In this document: positions 20,819-34,183 of the stretch, in pieces
Position numbering within the stretch: position 1 is the stretch's first letter
Layout of the letters: every line of letters starts with the position of its first letter
Source of the DNA: Ulva prolifera
Taxonomy: Eukaryota; Chlorophyta; Ulvophyceae; Ulvales; Ulvaceae
Length of the DNA: 64,000 nucleotides
Assembly (NCBI GenBank): GCA_023078555.1
Contig: CM041202.1
Span: forward strand, 3,220,022 to 3,284,021
Direction: 5' to 3'
The notes under the pieces: model-generated
Told to the model about the DNA's origin: nothing
The model's input: the letters and a program-made list of their open reading frames with translations, nothing else
Databases searched by the model: none
Made by a program: the position numbers and the translations under genes

Positions 20819-22951
20819 CTAGTTCTCTTCTCCGGCACCGCGGCTGAGGCCCACATCGCCATCCCGTACTGAGGGATCCCCCACATGAGCCTGGAAGTCT
20901 CCCTGGCTCACATGCCTGGACATGGCTCGTATCGCTCCTGCTGCTGCTGCTCGCACTTCTGCCATGGAGGCTGTTGGGCTGCCCCTCCCTGGTGCAGCTG
21001 CCCCCCCAACTGCTGCACCCCAATCTCCACGACGCACCTTCGGCAACATCTCTGCAGGCTGGCCGGAGTCCATGTCAACACCCCTCAGAGATGCAAGTGG
21101 CTCCGCTGCAGCCTCAGATCCCGCGGCTGCAGCCTCATGGTCCCGCTTGCGCTTTGTGTTCGTGCTGGCGTTGCTGGCGTCGCGAGTGTTGGTCAGCGCA
21201 GTCAGCAGCTTGGGGTCCAGGAATGTGGACGGCGTTGAGACATTGCTACGTAAGTCACTCCACACATCCAGTGCAGCCTCAGTCTCTCTGCAACATGGCA
21301 TCTGTAACGATTGACCACGATATCGCACAGTCAGAGAGTTTACTTACCACGATGAACATTGAGAGCCTCTGTGGCCAGGTGAGATGACGGTGGTCTGAAA
21401 GTCAGAAGTTAATGGGTCACATCATGTCTCACCTGATGAGGAACAGACACTCATACTGCGGAAAAGTATGCAGAAGTGTATCGAGGCCACCAGTTGTGCT
21501 CTCTAATTCTTTCGCTTTCTCTTCACAGCTGGCCATCAAACAGGATAACATCCCGGTTGTTGAGAACGGCTGCTTCAAAGCGTTTGAGAGGACCGGTTCC
21601 TTCAACTCCACGCCGGATACCTTGTCTGCAACAGGCTCAAATGTGTGCCGCCGCTTGCCCACAGGTTCGACCAGGATGCCCCTGACACGACATCAAGCGT
21701 AACACAATTGAACTGAGACAATGATTGTATGGACACACCGTGTTTCTTCAGAATCTTGATCAAGGCGGTATAGTTCAGCATGCTCCAGTGGAACAGCAGC
21801 ACAAGCTGGCCTGCAGGCAAATTCACAATCGTCGTTCTACTTCTGAACAAATGCCATTGGGAATATTACTGAGAACTCGCTAGGGCAGCCAAGTTTCATG
21901 TGGCCGTAGTGCATACCGTGGAGATGTATGTATCCTACATGACACAGTTGCTTTTCGTGATCGCTCTGGGCTGCACAGGTCTGCTCGTCAAGCTGCTGTA
22001 ACATAATGACTACTTCTTCCTCCTTTTCACAGAAGTAATCGTTCAACCTTCGAACATCCTGCAGGTGGCTAAAGCTGTTGGCCTGTCGGAAGGGGCCAGC
22101 AACCGCGCGTGACCTGCTCTATTAACGTCACGATGGGACAAAGATTCGACCAAGTGTATGTAGATTCGATGGAAAATGCATACGCTTCGGAGACATGTGA
22201 CGGAGCAGGCTGCATCAAGCGCCTTCATTCGGCCAACGTTTCCAGCGACTGATGCACCTACTGCGTAAGACAGGAAAACACACCTCGTGTAGCATTTGGA
22301 GAAACTTTCTTTCCGCTTGCGGGTCACTGCCTCTCTGCAAGTTCACATGCTCTGGTCAGAAGCCGGACAGCGGTCTGGCTGCAAGCGTCCGTACACTCCG
22401 AGCAGGTTCTACAGTTTCATATAGCCCGGATTATTCAAATCAGAAGGCCCCAAGGCTCGAGCATCCAGTGTTATTGAAGCACTAAGCACGACAACAGTGC
22501 CGCTTTGCTGTATCAGAAACAACAATCTTAGGCCTGCCGTCCATAACACCGACTCAAATTTTTGTACAGCTGATAACTTTCCGTCATGTGGATGGATAGT
22601 CGGATACAGCTATGCATAGAGGCCAAAGAGAATATTCGGCCCCCGCGAGCAGCGCTTAGCTCAAAGCGCACAGAGCAAGCGCTGAAAGCATCCTGATGTG
22701 CACATGTGATTTGATATCACACCTTGCTGCTGGGCGATGAGTCGCCGTCGTCGTCATCTGCAAGGATGCAGCAGTTACATCTCTGAGCTGGTTCGGCATC
22801 TACTGCGATAGAACCCAGAAATGGGGACAGAATCTATGTTACCTGGTCTCAGGTTCTTGACATATTTTTTCAACTCTTTATAACGGATGCAAAGATGCTT
22901 CAGATCCGGCAGCAGCTCTTCCGCACGCCCGATGAGCTTGCCAAACTTCAT
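20819..22951 (-). CDS. SPX-domain protein, multi-exon, with basic/Ala-rich C-terminal extension
   Basis: SPX domains sense inositol pyrophosphates and couple phosphate status to transcription or transport. Exons with consistent phase: 22951-22843 (ATG, MKFGKLIGRAEELLPDLK), 22757-22723 (acidic DDDDGDSSPSSK), 22334-22284 (RGSDPQAERKFLQMLHE), 22058-21944 (DVRRLNDYFCEKEEE) and 21810-21739 (LLFHWSMLNYTALIKILKK). These give the three SPX motifs in order: N-terminal MKFGK, the central F-x(n)-L-x-D-x(n)-N-x-F-x-x-KE-E helix, and LNYTALIKILKKH with the ligand-binding Lys cluster. A further exon from about 21681 carries NALKQPFSTTG, matching the SPX QPF-x-T element. The last exon, ending at 20819, has ETEAALDVWSDLRSNVSTPSTF, like the plant post-SPX helix, then a KRKRDHE basic patch that could be a nuclear signal. 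The join after ILKKH and the one near 21330-21430 are unresolved. It could be a stand-alone SPX regulator rather than a transporter, since no membrane spans follow. Confidence 0.82.
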
Positions 22952-24620
22952 TGTCGATAATAGCGTCAGGCGACCCGTCTCAGCATGTTGCAGTCCACGA
23001 TCACTGCCACTCCGGTAGATGTGGGCAGGCTCGACAAGCACAGTGTTCACTGAAAAAACTTCGGGCACTGCACGAGCGAGAAACCCAGCAGGTCTGCGTC
23101 ACCGGCTTGCACAAGTCTCGCGACAGCCCATCTCGAGAACAACACTAGTGATTTGGTCTGTGCAATGGGCTCGCTTTGAACGGGGCCATCATTGTTCGCC
23201 GATTGCACCATCGCGACGCATCGCTGCTATGCCGCGGCGCAGATCGCTCGCTGAGAACCGGGCTCATGCATGCCAAGAATTAGCCCTGGATTTAGTCGCT
23301 GCACTCTCGAACTAGATCTCGAGAAGCGTAGCAAGAATCTGTGCTCAAGGAGCGGCTACACAGCCATGAATCTCTTTGTCATGGCACCCGGTGTATGACA
23401 TGATCTTTGTCGAGCGGTAAGCCGACACCGCGTGCACCGGGAGCGCCGGCGTTGAATTCCCGAAGCCAAGCGTGTTCAGCCTGGGCCGAGGCGTGGCAAT
23501 CAATGTCTACTGCAGCTGTAAGGCTGCCTACTGGCGCCATACCTGTGAACATTCGTATGGAATCCGCAAGACAGCCGCGGCTGGCTTTCACGTGACATCC
23601 CACGCAGCCACACATGGCGGTTCGATGATAGATAGATATCCACAGGCACGCAGCCGGTACCTAGGCGGCCTCAATATGCACAACCGGCAAGAATTTGGCT
23701 TCGGGAGACAGCAGCACAGCGCCTTGCTCCGGGCTAGCTGCCTCCGCATCCCGCGTGTCGACGTCGTGTGGTGTACCAGGTAGGGCAGTGATGTTCCGTC
23801 CACACTGCTCCAGCTCGCAGTGCGCCTTGTGAACCTGGGAGTTTGTGCTTAGCGTTGCGACGCATTGCTCGGTTATACTACAGTGGGCCTTGCAATTCGC
23901 GAACTGTCTGCCATGGCCAGCTCAGCCGATGCTACGCAAGCTTTGGCGTGATACTTACCCACAGGATCCTGCCTCACCGGGGCGTGTGCGTGCGGGCTGC
24001 TGCATTGCGGCTGTGTGTATGAACGATGATTCGAAAGAGATCCTGCATTTGTCTGCACCCATAAACTCTTCTGTAACACTAATCCAACCGGGCAGCGTGA
24101 GAGTGCATCGCTCGGGCCCTATAGGTCCGATCGACCTCGGGAGCACCAAGCACGGATCATGCCTCACAGGAGGTACCTCACAACCCAAAACGGGCAAGGA
24201 TAAAAAATTAGGCCGTCGTGTGACCTGCTGTGTCACGCTGCACCAACAGGGAGTCAGCCTCCGCAGCCCGATTTTTCATTTTGTCACATGATTTCACAGA
24301 CACTGGTGGTGCTGCCCAACCTCCACAAACGCTCATCGGCCTGCCAAACATGCAGATTTATTATTAGATCCTGTATAGAACCAAAACAGACCTCATAACA
24401 GTTCGAGCCCGGGCACATACGCTCTGCGATAGACTGCGGGTCCATGACTTGATACTTAACCTCTCTCGCATGTGCTGCCAGCCACAGCAGCACGGGGCCA
24501 GTGGAATTCTCCCTGTCATTATCAGTGCATGTAATCCAAAGTTAAAGTAGGACCTGCTTAGCCATACCCTCAACGGACTTCGACACTCTGACACCTGCGA
24601 CCAGCCGTGATCACAGCATG
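22952..24620. other. No recognised gene upstream of the SPX gene
   Basis: This stretch has short frames only. A plus-strand frame around 23880-24290 contains weakly coding-like stretches (RKLWRDTYPQDPASPG, then PGSVRVHRSGPIGPIDLG), but it shares the region with other frames and gave no usable splice chain. The SPX promoter should lie at the left end. Confidence 0.35.
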
Positions 24621-24627
24621 CTGAAAC

Positions 24628-24712
24628 AGGTGCTCCACCTGGAAACCACTCTCAGGCAACCCTGCGCAGCTCACAGGGCCTCCTCCTGCGCAGAGCGAGG
24701 TGGCCACGCATG
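24628..24712. repeat. Dispersed repeat, copy 1 (about 85 bases)
   Basis: The sequence around CCACCTGGAAACCA…CTCACAGGGCCTCCTCCTG…GCGAGGTGG recurs at about 45550-45633 in the same orientation with clear but imperfect identity. On the minus strand, a GGTTCGATTC sequence resembling a Pol III B box lies about 40 bases before the element (near 24744-24753), which would fit a SINE. No A box could be placed with confidence. The core is direct observation; the SINE idea is inference. Confidence 0.55.
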
Positions 24713-24889
24713 GCCGTTCCGAATCCGCAAAGCGCACGCAGAATCGAACCCATGACCTCCCGAAGCTTGTGGGCCGTATGTACACAGGTGCTGCAGCATC
24801 GGGCGCAGCCTCCCGGCGGCTGTTCCTGGAGAGCGTGTTGCGCGACCTGTCCACGACGCTGTGCCGCGCGGTGGCGCGACAGGAGCACG

Positions 24890-25615
24890 CCGCTACCGCG
24901 CTGATGGCACGTCACACAGGCAAGGCAGTTTTGACGTGGCTGGCGGTCCCGTCCGATGACGTCACGCCGCTCACGGGCCACCCGGCCTGAGCGGCGCTGC
25001 GCCCCGGCCCTGGCTACCTGCTGCGCGGTGGTCGCTGCTCGCACGCGCGGCCTCGTCCGCTTTGTGGCGGCGGCGGCACTGGCTTGCCGTCAGCCTTGAA
25101 TGGCCTGCCTTGCGCTCAGCGTGCCGCGCTTTCGCACCGCCCTTGCCGTGCGTTGGCGTGTGGCCCGCCGTAGGTGCGCGTCAGGGGGGGTTCGGGCGGC
25201 CAGGGCTGGGGTGTGGGGTTGGGGGCTGGGGTGTACGGGTGAGCGGGGTGGTGTGCGGGTGATGGGCGGGATGGGGTTTGCTGGGGGAGGCTGGGGCGTC
25301 CCCGGGATTGTTGTTGGTGTCTCTGTGTATCTGCATTTGCAGCCTAGGCTCTGTGTGCTTTCGGGACTCTGGGGCCGGGTTGGGGGACAGGGTGCGAGTG
25401 GGGGTGGGGGTGCGGGTGTGATTGTGGGTGTGGGGTATGGGGGCTTGTGTGTGTGTGTGTGTGCGTATGGCTGCGGCCACGGCGGGTGCTGACGTGTGCG
25501 GTTGCATGGGTGTGTTGGGATGTGCTGCGTGTTGCTGATTGCGTGGGTGTGCGGTTCCCCTGGTTGTTGCCCGTGGTGCTACCTGCCTCGCTCGCTTTGT
25601 CCTTGTAACACACAG
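24890..25615 (-). repeat. Large dispersed repeat, copy A (inverted relative to 48.66-49.65 kb)
   Basis: Read on the minus strand, this block begins with GTGTTACAAGGACAAAG near 25613 and GGTAGCACCACGGGCAACAA. It continues with CA-rich sequence, then GAGACACCAACAACAATCCC near 25320, then a C-rich part, and ends with GGGACCGCCAGCCACGTC and AAAACTGCCTTGCC near 24920. The same landmarks occur in the same order on the plus strand at 48660-49640, so the two are inverted copies of one element. Open frames inside are low-complexity Thr/His/Pro strings and not convincing genes. The element type is unknown. Confidence 0.7.
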
Positions 25616-26160
25616 ATGCCGCTGTCACAGCATACCTCCGGGTCCGGGTCCGATGGGTGTGCGGGATGCCTTCGTTGGCATGTGCAGGGACTGCGGAGAC
25701 GGCTTGGGCGCTGCATTGTCCTGGGTGCGGTGCGGCGTGGGCCGGCGAGGCTGCGCGGCGGTGTGCCGGGCTGGCGTGGTGTGCTGTGGCTCGGTGGGGT
25801 GGGGGTGGGTCTTGGGGCTAGGGCGGCCCCCGGCAATCGGGCGGCCATGATGGGCGGCCTCAGGCAGCAGTGTGTTGGGTTTGGCCCTGTCGTACGGCGG
25901 CGGGCGTTGTGGTGTTGGCGGTTGTGATGTTGTGTGTCGGACGTGGGGTCTGTGCGTGCGTGTGTGGGTTTGGGTTTGTGGGTGTGTGGGTGTGTGCTTG
26001 GCGGTCTGCGGATCTGTGTCTTTTGCTGCGCCGGTGATGGGTTTTTTTTTGGGGCATGGTGGGTGTCGCGTGCGTGGGTGTCTGTGTGTTTGCTTCGTCT
26101 GTTTGCTTCTTTCGCGGTGCTGCCCGCCTTGCTGCCTTTGTCCTTGTAACACAGCATACT
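25616..26160. repeat. Partial extra copy of the large repeat, adjacent to copy A
   Basis: A second GT-rich block ends at 26118-26160 with GCTGCCTTTGTCCTTGTAACACAGCATAC, matching the CTTTGTCCTTGTAACACA landmark at 25595-25613. Both blocks carry this landmark on the same strand, so the cluster looks like a tandem or nested insertion. It contains a T9 run near 26043. Confidence 0.55.
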
Positions 26161-27217
26161 TCCTGCTGCTCGCCTTCTCATGTGGTGGCTACTGGTGCGC
26201 ACCACGCCTGTTCAGCTGCAGGCTGAGCACCCCGCCGGTTGCGCCGCGGCACCTGCAGCCGCTGCTCTCAGCATGCAGCAAACCGGATGCATGTGCAGAG
26301 GCAGGTGGTGCCTGTGTGCGGCGCACCGTGGCCACGCGGGCCGCAAAGCCGCCGGTCGGCGGTGGCGCCAGTGCATGCAGCGATGAACGAAGCGAGCGGA
26401 GGTGCTGCAGTGGCTACGGGGGCCGGGAGCCGGGCAAGTGCGGGAGCCCCCCCACTTCTGCGCCCCTGAGAAGGTCCCCACACCTGTTGACAACTGTGCC
26501 TGTCCGCAGTGTCACAGGATCGAAACACGCGGGGTGCGGTAAGCTGGTTCATGGCAGCTGTTGTTGGCCATGCACATGCTTGCGCAAGGACAGGGTGCGG
26601 ACACGGGCGTGCCCCGCATGTACGTAGCGCTCGCATGCCGCACAGCAGCCCCACGGTGCGGGCTCTGGCCGCCGCCGCCGCCGCATATGACCCGCGGGTT
26701 GACGGCAGGGAACGGCCCCATCCAGCACACAGGCCGGTGCTGAGGCGTGCCACGCCCGCGGCCCGGCGCCTGCAGGCCTGGCGCAGCGCGCACGCCCGGC
26801 GGATTTACTGCCACATCGGCGTGTGGTCCTGGACATTCAGTCACGTCAGCATCCATCAGCTGGGCATGCCTGCGTGATTCCCATTCTACTTTCCCCCCAC
26901 ATCGTGCCGCCACCTCATGTAAGCTGGCTGCACAGCGTCTGAAGCTGTAGCTGCAGCATGTGCTAGGCAGTGTGGTTCTTGGACACAGCTCCGTGAGTCT
27001 GGGACCCTCAAGAGATGTATAGTGCACTTTGGGGGAGATCCCGCGCGGTGTGGGGGCGCTGCAGGGGAACACGGCCGTTGTCCCACAGGGTATCCGTGCC
27101 GTCGCGTCTAGGCGACTGGACCCCCATTTGTTAGCACGTTTGGACGCTGGTTCTCAGGAGGTCTGTACATCCGCGAGTTCTGTGAGGAGAGCAGTCGTGG
27201 GTGTTCTGAGTGGCGAC
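26161..27217. other. No recognised gene between the repeat cluster and the CA microsatellite
   Basis: This is GC-rich sequence with many overlapping frames on both strands and no motif or splice chain I can defend. It could be decayed repeat sequence. Confidence 0.35.
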
Positions 27218-29753
<2,536 letters not shown>

Positions 29754-30201
29754 ATGAGTGACTCCAGCAGGCCAGAGCTACACTTGGATGAGAAATGGGA
29801 CCGGGTGATAAATGTAGTGTTCTCCCGGTCGACAATGGGCTTGTTGGCTGGCACGGTGGCTGGGTTCTTACTTTTCCGTACGTTCCCCAAATTGAAGGCG
29901 TCATGCAAACATTATCAGTCGCTGCATGCGCCTTCTCCGTTTGCATGTTGAATGCTGCTCACTCTCAGCTCCAAGACCAGCAGAATCAAGGCTCTCGGCG
30001 AATGCCTGCTCTGGAAACACCCGCAAGAGGGGCAGTACAGAGAGAGAAACTTTCCAGTTTGTATCTGCAGGAGGAGGTCAAGCTAGAACGGCCACAGCTA
30101 CATTTGGCCTAGGCGTTGGTGTTGGCTCAGCGTATCAGTCGTGCGATAAAGAGGTGTGTCAAACTTCCAAATCCAGCCTCATTTGCTTTATATTGCGCTG
30201 A
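29754..30201 (+). CDS. MIC10: MICOS complex subunit MIC10-like protein, two exons
   Basis: Exon 1, 29754-29877, starts ATG and encodes MSDSSRPELHLDEKWDRVI and then a first membrane segment containing GLLAGTVAGFLLF. A GTACGT donor, a 193-base intron and a CTGCAG acceptor lead to exon 2, 30071-30201, in phase 1. It gives a second membrane segment with TFGLGVGVGSAYQSC and a short polar tail. The product is 84 residues. The layout matches MIC10: a short N-terminus with an E-KWDR signature, two hairpin membrane helices, a glycine motif in helix 1 and a GxGxGxG motif in helix 2 followed by AY-x-x-C. MIC10 oligomers bend the mitochondrial inner membrane at crista junctions. The glycine motif needed for oligomerisation is intact. 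Either half alone is too short to be found without the splice join. Confidence 0.88.
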
Positions 30202-33200
30202 AAAGACAAATCCGTTTCGATTCGAAGCAGTGATCAGTATGGTACATACGTAATTTTCCACTGCCCTCGCAATCAATGTAAGCTGGTTGCAGTTTAAAGA
30301 GCTGTTCTTGCCGAAGACCGATGAGCCCAAGCCATGATGACACGTCATCCAGATGACATGAAACCTGCCTTGGGCTGGAGCCGTGTGAGGAGCGATCAGT
30401 GCGACGGTAGTTGTGAAGCCTGAGATGTGCCTACCCAAGCAGGCGAGGATGTAGTGCACGATCTGATCAAATGAAGACCGTGATTGTGAGCACCCTAGTT
30501 TATCTCCCTGTATTCAGTTTGAGCAAGGGCAGCCTGCAAGCATCTGAAATTGGAGGTTGATGTACACAGGAACGCTGAACCTCAAACCTCTGGTTCGTGC
30601 ACTGCGCAGTGTCGCACAGTCTACATAAGCGTGCCTACTTGCAACAGACGGAGGTGGCTATTCCTCATGCAGATGTGCACAATGTCATGTACATGTAGAG
30701 CTGCAGACTGGCGGGCGCCACAGGATCATATCATCTCCAAACGTCTGCTCGTACCGCCTCCGCAGCATCATGCAGGTTTCCGACAGCTATTTAAGTAGAG
30801 GAACCATATGAGGCCTAGATTCGCGTTGCCTGGATGTGCATGATCGTAAGCCAAAGGGGGACATGCTGTGCTGTCACTGGAGGCCTGTGTCCAGACGTCT
30901 TGGAGTGCGCTTTTCTGTTCCACGATCACCAATGAAAGCTGGGATAAGAGCAAAGTATCACTCATGTGCTCCAAGGGCTACAACGCTGCTTCTGTTGTAT
31001 GATATACATGGCTTTCGGTTGCGGGGTGATGCTGGAGTGCCCTGCCGACTGCAGCACTCTAGCTAGGTGAGCAGACCAGCTGTGGTGGGCCCAGCACCCA
31101 CATGAAGCCATTGCAACATGTCGGTGCTTTGGGGTGAAGCTACACCGTGCAGCTTTAGATGTAGAGACGCAACGGAGCAGTTGTGGGAGGTTGACCGGGT
31201 AGCTCTCTGCGTGTAGACTTTCAGTTCTGGTGACTTCACTGAAAACGCACTGCCCAGTGAAGGGCTGGAGGTCTTCCTGAGGTGTTTGAGGGCACCCACA
31301 TCACTCGTATCAGTTCACTGGATGGGCAGGGCAGCATCGATGCGTTCCCATGCTGATGTGGCCTCTCGCCATATGTCAGCCCTCCGACCACAATATGGAC
31401 AATTCACAGTGGACCCACGCCGCAGCCTCATGGAGCTCGTTGCAACTGCAACAAGCACAGTGCAGAACCAAGCATTACCTCCGAGGCATACACATATGTG
31501 GCGCATGCCACTGCAGCCTGACCCAGTCAGTTGCCCCTTCACCAAAGGACACCATGACTTCCCTGTAGCTGTATTGCTACTCTGTATATAGCATGCTTGT
31601 AGACATCGTGTCTCTGCCATGACAAGGGCACAACATTCCAAGTCAGCAACAAAGCACCCAAAGCAGTGACTGTGCCAGTGAAACTTCCACATTGCAGCTG
31701 GAGTCCAGCATAAGCACGTCAGATGTTATTGAGGGCAAAGGTATGCCAAGGAGATGTGCCTGGTGCGCTGCAATGGCATGACAGAGGCTTCAGTGGTTGT
31801 GCTGGCAAACCAACACGCAGGCGTGCACGTGTGCACAACTAAGCAATTCACCATGTCATGGCCACAATGACACCTTTCCCTGCTCAAACTGGGGATGTTA
31901 GCACTAGTGGCGCCTCGGTACTAGTTCAGGCACATCATCCCTGCCAACAATCAAGCAGGTTTGAGCAGCAAGACGCACCAGATTTGATATTGGCCAATCG
32001 AGAACCTGTCCATGAAAGGCACGCTCTTTGTGTGTGCAGAATTGATGACAGCAGGAGCAGGCAGGCCAGAACGTCCGCCCAGGCATTCTGTCCGGGGACG
32101 CAGGCAGGTCTGCCCATGCTGCTGGTCAGCTGTTGACGGCTTCACCTGGCCCAGTACATGGCGAATCAACAGCCATAGCATGAAACTTCTGTGCCTAGCC
32201 ATTGTGACCTTGTGCCAATCTTCTGCTACAGGTCGATTTCGCCCACCACTCTGCTGGGGCAAGGCTGCGCTCGGAGGCTGTGCAGAGCCTTGCATGCACG
32301 CCTGTCCCCCTCAGCCAGGCCCATCTCAACTTCAAATCCTTGTTCCAAACCCTCTGAGGCAGCATGGACTAATTCAGTCTGACTGAAACCGCAGATCAAG
32401 AGCCGGTTTATGGCTGCCTGGCGTACCTGCAACCGCCGGGGCAGTACGGGCTCAGAGGATGCAGCACAGCGCTAGCGGGTATGTGTCAACCTGTACCACA
32501 CCATGAGCCCCTAGCATGCCGCGATGGTAGCAAGGTGAACATCACATATGGACATGCATTTCTTCTTTTGGTCATACTTCCGGACGCAAAACCAACAATT
32601 CAATGGACGGCACCATTGCAGCCAGCTGCATCCAGCATGGCTATGCAGGTGTCGCAAGATGTTCTGGGCGAGCTGGAATAATCCTGCATTTCCTGCCCGC
32701 CAGTGGCCTGGCACCACTTTCTGGTGCCAGGAAATATTGTGCCAGGTTATTCCTGCAGCTGCCAGGCAACTGTGAACACCACACCATGCAGCCTACCTGG
32801 ATCACTTGGGTTCGACTGACCTCGAAATGCAATGAATCTACTGTCCTGCATTACATCACGTGCAGCTCTGTCCAATGGAGTGGTCTGTCCAATGGACTCT
32901 GCACGACACAGAAGGTGTAGTCAACCTGTTCCAGGGGTGGCAAGTTTAAAGTCAATATTGATACAGTGAACTACCACACCCTGGCGACAGCACGCATGCA
33001 ACATCAGTACAGCACCAGCTCAGAGCACCCTCTAGACATCCTCGAGAAACATATCGCCTCATGCGGTTACACACGAAGAGCCATTCCCAATCAAGACTCT
33101 TCCACAATCCTGTCCTAATTCCACAATGAGCCTGTGGGTCGCAGCACCACAAAAACATGCTTGACCCAACATCCATTGCCATGGAGATCGAAATCGCTGT

Positions 33201-34183
33201 CTCCCTCTACCACAACGATTGACAGCACCTGACTACCCCCCCAGATGGTCCCCGCAACAGGCAGGCGGCATCTGCAGGAGGAATCAGCTTGAGAGTCAAC
33301 ATGCAGCAATACAGGGCCTTATTCTCTGAGCTAGGCATGCAGGCTACTGCCGGCGCTGCCCACAGAGAGCCACATTGGCACCGTGGGCAGCATCTTCTCT
33401 CTCCCAGGAGCAATCCCGGGCTTCCACGGGCATTCCTAGGGCACAATTGCATGTGGGGGATCTCTCTCAGGACCCCCCGCGCGGGCTGCACATGCCTGGT
33501 CGCGCACCACATTGTTCGCTTTCTAGCCAGAGGGTGTCTGACAAGCTATATGTGACCGATGATTCCCACACAACGGTCACCTAGCACCCCCAGGCCCAGT
33601 GCCTCGCACGACACACAGCACATACAACAAAGCTGCTGGGAATGACGCTCGTCATTCATCACCCGCACGCACTCATTCCCCATGCGTCAACCAAAGGGAT
33701 GCCACCACATGCACCACAGGGCATCGGCATCCCACACGGTTGCGGCGACACCTCAATCAGGCCCACCTTGCCTTGCTTCAACAACAGCTCGTGTGTCGCC
33801 CGCATGGAGCGTCAACACACTGGCAGCTCTTGATAGCCTAAGAAAACGCGTCATCCCAAAAACGGGTATCACACGCATGGCACTGCTATCTACTGCAGCA
33901 GCTCCGATGCCACAGCTGCTCAGGCAAACTGCGCCGATTCCTTTTGGACCCTGGGCCCAATTGGAGCACCAAAGCTTCGACCCGGGCACGTAGGTCAGCA
34001 GCAAGGATCTAAAAAATCAATCTGAGCATTCTTGCAGACATAGGCCTGCACAGGTATCATGGTGCTTCTGGCATCGGGTGATACAGGTCAGCCACACCAT
34101 TGGTAGCGAGGCTCGATAGCCTCTGCATACCGCGCAGCAACGGCTTAAACCAAGCATCAACACATCAGAAGCCATGACGTTGC
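30202..34183. other. 4 kb without a recognised gene
   Basis: The stretch contains many frames of 60-125 codons on both strands, none with a recognisable motif, codon pattern or splice-supported chain. There are no obvious terminal repeats or transposase-like sequence. It could be intergenic DNA, old repeat sequence, or hold small multi-exon genes. Confidence 0.35.

Noticed and set aside
24360-24420. Possible tRNA-like T arm (GTTCGAGCC)
   Set aside because: No T stem, anticodon arm or acceptor stem could be paired around it.
25181-26205. Long Thr/His/Pro-rich frames at 25.2-26.2 kb and 48.7-49.6 kb
   Set aside because: They lie in a GT/CA-rich repeat element and lack starts, splice logic and any motif.
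30202-34183. Possible decayed transposon across the gene-poor interval
   Set aside because: No terminal repeats, target-site duplication or transposase/reverse transcriptase motif could be seen.
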